From positions 1-8,191 of the forward strand of contig CABSNH010000068.1 of NCBI GenBank assembly GCA_902478985.1: a stretch of 8,191 nucleotides of DNA. The letters run 5' to 3'. The notes beneath the pieces are model-generated. The model made no database searches and was not told the origin of the DNA. It worked only from the letters and a program-made list of their open reading frames with translations. The DNA comes from an uncultured Collinsella sp. (GTDB taxonomy: Bacteria > Actinomycetota > Coriobacteriia > Coriobacteriales > Coriobacteriaceae). A program made the position numbers and the translations under genes. Below, piece by piece: positions 4,988-8,191 of the stretch; position 1 is the first letter of the stretch, and each line of letters begins with the position of its first letter.

Positions 4988-7468
4988 CTATAGGTAGCGA
5001 CCGGTAATGCTCTTGGAGCAGGCTGCGATGTCGCCCGGCGTGCCGGCGCAGACGATTTGCCCGCCCGCGTCGCCACCGCCTGGGCCCATGTCGATCACGT
5101 AATCGGCGTTACGGATAAGGTCGAGGTCATGCTCGATCACGATAACTGTGGCGCCCTTGGCAACGAGGCCGTCGAACACACTCAGCAACACCTGAACATC
5201 GAGCGGATGTAGTCCGATTGTGGGCTCGTCGAACACGAATACGGCGTCGTCCTGCACGCGGCCCATCTCGCTCGCAAGCTTAAGGCGCTGCGCCTCGCCG
5301 CCCGAAAGCGCCGGTGTGGGCTCGCCAAGTGTGAGATAACCCAAGCCCAGGTCGTGCAAGGTCTGCAAGCGCGTCTGAACTTTCTTGAGTCCCAGTGTGG
5401 CGTCGATGGCCTCGTCCACGCTCATGTCCATGAGCTGCGGCAACGTAAGCAGGCTCCCGTCCTTGCCCTCGCGATGGATATGCGAGGCGGCCTCGGCGTA
5501 GCGCGAACCACGGCATGCCGGGCAGACGATCTCGACGTCGGGCAAAAACTGCACGTCGAGCGATATCGAGCCCGTGCCGTCGCACGTAGGGCAGCGCAAG
5601 GCGCCGGTGTTGTAGCTAAAGGCACCCGCCTTGTAGCCGGCCGCCTTGGCCTCGGGCGTACGGGCGAAGGCGCGGCGCAACTCATCATGGATGTCGGCAT
5701 AAGTCGCCACCGTCGAGCGCACGTTGGCGCCGATGGGCGTGGCGTCAATCAGGTTGGCGCGTGCGATGCCCTCGGCATCGATCCAGCGCACATGGCGTGG
5801 CAAGCGCTCGCCAGCTGCCTGTGCCTTAAGCGCCGGGATGAGCGTCTCGAGCACGAGCGTCGTCTTACCCGAACCCGAAACGCCCGTTACCGCGACAAGG
5901 CGGCCGCGCGGGATATCGACTTCGAGTGGCTTGACGGTATGGATGGTATCGGTCGCCATACGGATATGGCCCTGGTCGAACATTTCGTCGTCAGTTACCT
6001 GCGGACGCAAGCGCTTGGACTCTGAGCGCAAAAACGGCGCGATGCGACTGCCCTGCGATTGTTCGATCTCGTCTACCGTACCAGCAGCGATCACGTTGCC
6101 GCCGCCTGCTCCGGCAACGGGGCCCATCTCGACCAGATAATCAGCCTCCGCCAGCACGCGCGTGTCGTGGTCGACAACAACCACGGTGTTGCCGTCATCC
6201 ACCAGATCGCGCATCACGCCTACCAAGCCGTCGACATTGGCAGGATGCAAGCCGATCGAAGGCTCGTCCAGCACATAAAGCACGCCTGTCGATCGGTTGC
6301 GCACCACGCGAGCAAGTTGCACGCGCTGGCGCTCACCCGTGGAGAGCGTGGCGCCAGCACGATCGAGCGAAAGGTAATCGAGGCCCAAGTCGACCAGGCG
6401 ACGGGCCGCGCTCAAAAACGAATCGCAGATATCCGTCGCCATGGGCCGCATCTCGGGCGGCAAGGATGCGGGCACCCCGCGCACCCACTCAATCGCCTCG
6501 CCCAGCGTCATGGCCGCCGCCTGCGCCAGATTGATACCGCGCACCTGGGGCTGGCGCGCAGCCTCGGAGAGACGCGTGCCACCGCAATCGCGGCATGCTC
6601 CCTCGCGCAAAAAGCGAGCAACGCGTTTTAAGCCCTTATCGTCCTTGACCTTGGCGAGCGCATTCTCAACGGTATAGACGGCGTTGTAATAGGTAAAGTC
6701 GAGCGGCGTGGCGCCCTCGCCGTTTTTGGGCACGTAGAGAATGTGTTTTTTAACCGCCGGGCCGTGGAACACGATGTCGCGCTCTTGAGGCGTGAGCTGG
6801 TTAAACGGCACGTCGGTACGCACGCCCATCTCGCCTGCCACCTGCTTCATCAGATCCCACATGAGCGTGCCCCAGGGAAGGACCGCACCTTCGTTGATGG
6901 TCTTTGACTCATCGGGCACCAGGCTCGCCTCGTCCACCTCGCGCATGACACCGGTGCCACCACAGGTGGGACACGCACCGCCGCTGTTAAAGGCAAGGTC
7001 CTCGGCACTCGGCGCGTAGAACTCGCGACCACATGCAGGGCACGTGAGCGACAGGCCCGCAGCCACGTTAAGGCTCGGCTCCACGCGCGCCCCGCAGTGC
7101 GGGCACACGTGATGGGCGCAACGGCTAAAGAGCAGACGCAGGCTGTTGTTGAGCTCGGTCATGGTACCAAAGGTCGAGCGCACGCCCGGCACGCTGGGGC
7201 GCTGATGCAATGCGAGGGCCGCCGGTACGTGCAATACCTCGTCCACCTGGGCGTGCTCGGCCTGCGTCAGGCGACGTCGAGTATAGGTGCTGAGTGCTTC
7301 CAAGTAGCGACGCGAGCCCTCGGCATAAAGAACCCCCAGTGCCAGCGAACTCTTGCCCGAACCCGACACGCCGGCAATACCCACGAGCTTTCCCAGCGGG
7401 ATATCAATATCGATGTCCTTAAGGTTATGGACACGCGCGCCACGCACCTCGATAGCCTGCGGGCTCAT
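4988..7468 (-). CDS. UvrA-like double-ABC ATPase, class II type without the UvrB-binding domain
   Basis: This is an 826-residue UvrA-family protein. Classical UvrA finds DNA lesions and loads UvrB; class II members lack the UvrB-binding domain and are linked to damage tolerance or self-resistance. Residues from ATG 7468: IEVRGARVHNLKDI opens the first ABC half; Walker A GVSGSGKSS (33-41), signature LSTGERQ (375-381), Walker B VLYVLDEP (396-403), switch H434. Second half: Walker A GVSGSGKTT (529-537), signature LSGGEAQ (721-727), Walker B VFVFDEPT (743-750), H780. Cysteine pairs lie at 122/125, 143/146, 166/169, 292/295, 626/629 and 649/652. After NNSLRLLFSR the roughly 100-residue UvrB-binding segment of E. 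coli UvrA (about 940 residues) is missing, while the region of the DNA-binding insertion domain (about 185-290) is kept. ATG 7501, which overlaps the upstream stop, would add 11 residues but has no ribosome site. The gene lies 25 bp after a paralogous ATPase gene, probably as one operon. Confidence 0.88.
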   Translation of the reverse strand: MSPQAIEVRGARVHNLKDIDIDIPLGKLVGIAGVSGSGKSSLALGVLYAEGSRRYLEALSTYTRRRLTQAEHAQVDEVLHVPAALALHQRPSVPGVRSTFGTMTELNNSLRLLFSRCAHHVCPHCGARVEPSLNVAAGLSLTCPACGREFYAPSAEDLAFNSGGACPTCGGTGVMREVDEASLVPDESKTINEGAVLPWGTLMWDLMKQVAGEMGVRTDVPFNQLTPQERDIVFHGPAVKKHILYVPKNGEGATPLDFTYYNAVYTVENALAKVKDDKGLKRVARFLREGACRDCGGTRLSEAARQPQVRGINLAQAAAMTLGEAIEWVRGVPASLPPEMRPMATDICDSFLSAARRLVDLGLDYLSLDRAGATLSTGERQRVQLARVVRNRSTGVLYVLDEPSIGLHPANVDGLVGVMRDLVDDGNTVVVVDHDTRVLAEADYLVEMGPVAGAGGGNVIAAGTVDEIEQSQGSRIAPFLRSESKRLRPQVTDDEMFDQGHIRMATDTIHTVKPLEVDIPRGRLVAVTGVSGSGKTTLVLETLIPALKAQAAGERLPRHVRWIDAEGIARANLIDATPIGANVRSTVATYADIHDELRRAFARTPEAKAAGYKAGAFSYNTGALRCPTCDGTGSISLDVQFLPDVEIVCPACRGSRYAEAASHIHREGKDGSLLTLPQLMDMSVDEAIDATLGLKKVQTRLQTLHDLGLGYLTLGEPTPALSGGEAQRLKLASEMGRVQDDAVFVFDEPTIGLHPLDVQVLLSVFDGLVAKGATVIVIEHDLDLIRNADYVIDMGPGGGDAGGQIVCAGTPGDIAACSKSITGRYL

Positions 7469-7479
7469 CTTCTGTTCCG

Positions 7480-7487
7480 TCACCTTT
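7480..7487 (-). promoter_or_regulatory. Probable ribosome binding site of the UvrA-like gene
   Basis: On the minus strand AAAGGTGA is complementary to the 16S 3' end over AGGTGA. It lies 11 bases before ATG 7468, which is a little far. It is the best site near either candidate start and favours 7468 over the overlapping ATG at 7501. Confidence 0.45.
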
Positions 7488-7493
7488 ATCACC

Positions 7494-8191
7494 CTACTCA
7501 TGCCATAAAACTCGATCGCGAATGTACTCGCCCAGCATGGGCACGGTAAACCGGACGAGACCGTATCCGGCAGCCTCGATGACGCGTTCGCGAATCAGGC
7601 TTGCGCGATATTTGCTCGCCCAACTCTGAGTACGGTCGCAGCGCTCAATGATATCCGCCATACGCGTCGGTTTACCCTCGTCAGCAGCCATGGCCTCGAT
7701 AAAGAGGCGTTGCGGACTGCGCAATCCATAATACAGGGGCGCGTCGACCGCTTCGTAGAACTCGGAGACGGCATCCGCATGGCCATTCTCGACATCGCAC
7801 CTTTCAATGACCTGAGAGCCACGCCGGACGGCAGAGCGCCACATGTAATAGCCCACCAGCTGAACCATATAGGGATGCCCCATGCTCTTGTGTGCCGCAA
7901 GGTCCGCCGTCTCCGCGTCAACGTAAAGACCAGCGTCTTTGACCGTCTGGATATATGAATCGCGCACCTTGGGCAAAGATATCGCCCCCAGCGTACGCTG
8001 CTGGGCACGCCGCAAAAACGTTACGCTCGGCTCTTCGAGCAGATCGTCAACCATGCTGGGTAAGCCGGCGAGCACCAGCGCAAGACCGCGCTGATCGCTA
8101 TCGGACAAGCCCGTGGCATCCTGGTCTCCGAGCACCTGCTGATAGAGAACGGCAAGAGCCGCCAGCTCCTCGATAGACGCAGACTGCGCCT
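7494..8191 (-). CDS. STAND/AAA_16-type ATPase with winged helix (ATPase B), C-terminal part only
   Basis: The frame is open from the window edge to a TAG at 7494-7496, showing about 231 C-terminal residues; the Walker A and B motifs must lie outside. The GTG at 8135 is not a credible start, because the 18 codons before it continue the homology (EELAALAVLYQQV here against DEMIQLAATYQHF in ATPase A). Motifs shared in order with ATPase A are: the sensor strand ending AGLP, VTFLRRAQQ (VSFLRRAQQ in A), a LG-x-I strand, QLVGY, and a C-terminal winged helix with SKYRASLIRERVIEAAGYGLVRF matching SRYRRRMIDAGIIGERGRGLVAF. I infer a cytosolic ATPase that binds DNA through the winged helix. It precedes the UvrA-like gene on the same strand: its stop overlaps that gene's outer ATG by 8 bp, or lies 25 bp before the preferred ATG, so co-transcription is likely. 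Confidence 0.78.
   Translation of the reverse strand, partial: AQSASIEELAALAVLYQQVLGDQDATGLSDSDQRGLALVLAGLPSMVDDLLEEPSVTFLRRAQQRTLGAISLPKVRDSYIQTVKDAGLYVDAETADLAAHKSMGHPYMVQLVGYYMWRSAVRRGSQVIERCDVENGHADAVSEFYEAVDAPLYYGLRSPQRLFIEAMAADEGKPTRMADIIERCDRTQSWASKYRASLIRERVIEAAGYGLVRFTVPMLGEYIRDRVLWHE

Noticed and set aside
5354..6631. Plus-strand open frames opposite the UvrA-like gene
   Set aside because: The minus strand encodes an intact UvrA-family protein through this stretch. These are codon-bias shadows rich in Arg and Ala.
8133..8135. GTG as the start codon of ATPase B
   Set aside because: The frame continues upstream to the window edge with residues homologous to ATPase A, and the Walker motifs have not yet been reached.

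Overview
The window looks like a chromosomal segment of a high-GC Coriobacteriia-type actinobacterium, most plausibly Collinsella or a close relative. The reasons are strong G/C preference at third codon positions, clear AAGGAG-type ribosome binding sites, dense packing, and palindromes with an AAAGGG-GCTGT-CCCTTT core, which I recall (without checking) from such genomes. The genus is an inference. I see no tRNA, rRNA, CRISPR array, transposase or phage gene.

Left part (1-3704), all on the + strand: the 3' end of a PAS/GGDEF-like protein whose GGDEF motif is degenerate; a flavodoxin-fold FMN reductase with a cysteine cluster; a 184-nt gap that folds as a long rod-shaped RNA and ends in a hairpin competing with the rod's basal helix just before the next start codon; an ArsC/Spx-fold protein with serine in place of the catalytic cysteine; a COG0523 (CobW/G3E) metallochaperone-type GTPase; a strong intrinsic terminator; and a TrmL-type tRNA 2'-O-methyltransferase carrying an unusual insertion of about 42 residues.

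Right part (3697-8191) looks more accessory. A 15-bp palindromic hairpin overlaps the trmL stop. An AT-rich leader follows, then a STAND/AAA_16-like ATPase with a C-terminal winged helix on the + strand. A second copy of the hairpin, with compensatory base changes in the stem, fills the few bases between this gene and a convergent one. The - strand carries a UvrA-like double-ABC ATPase that lacks the UvrB-binding domain. Upstream of it, and closely coupled to it, is a second ATPase paralogous to the first, cut by the window edge. Two related ATPase/winged-helix proteins therefore bracket a UvrA2-like protein, which is the most system-like arrangement here.

No single pathway links the genes. 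The left block mixes signalling, redox, metal and tRNA-modification functions. The ATPase/UvrA-like block may be a small DNA-transaction or self-protection module, but that role is speculative.
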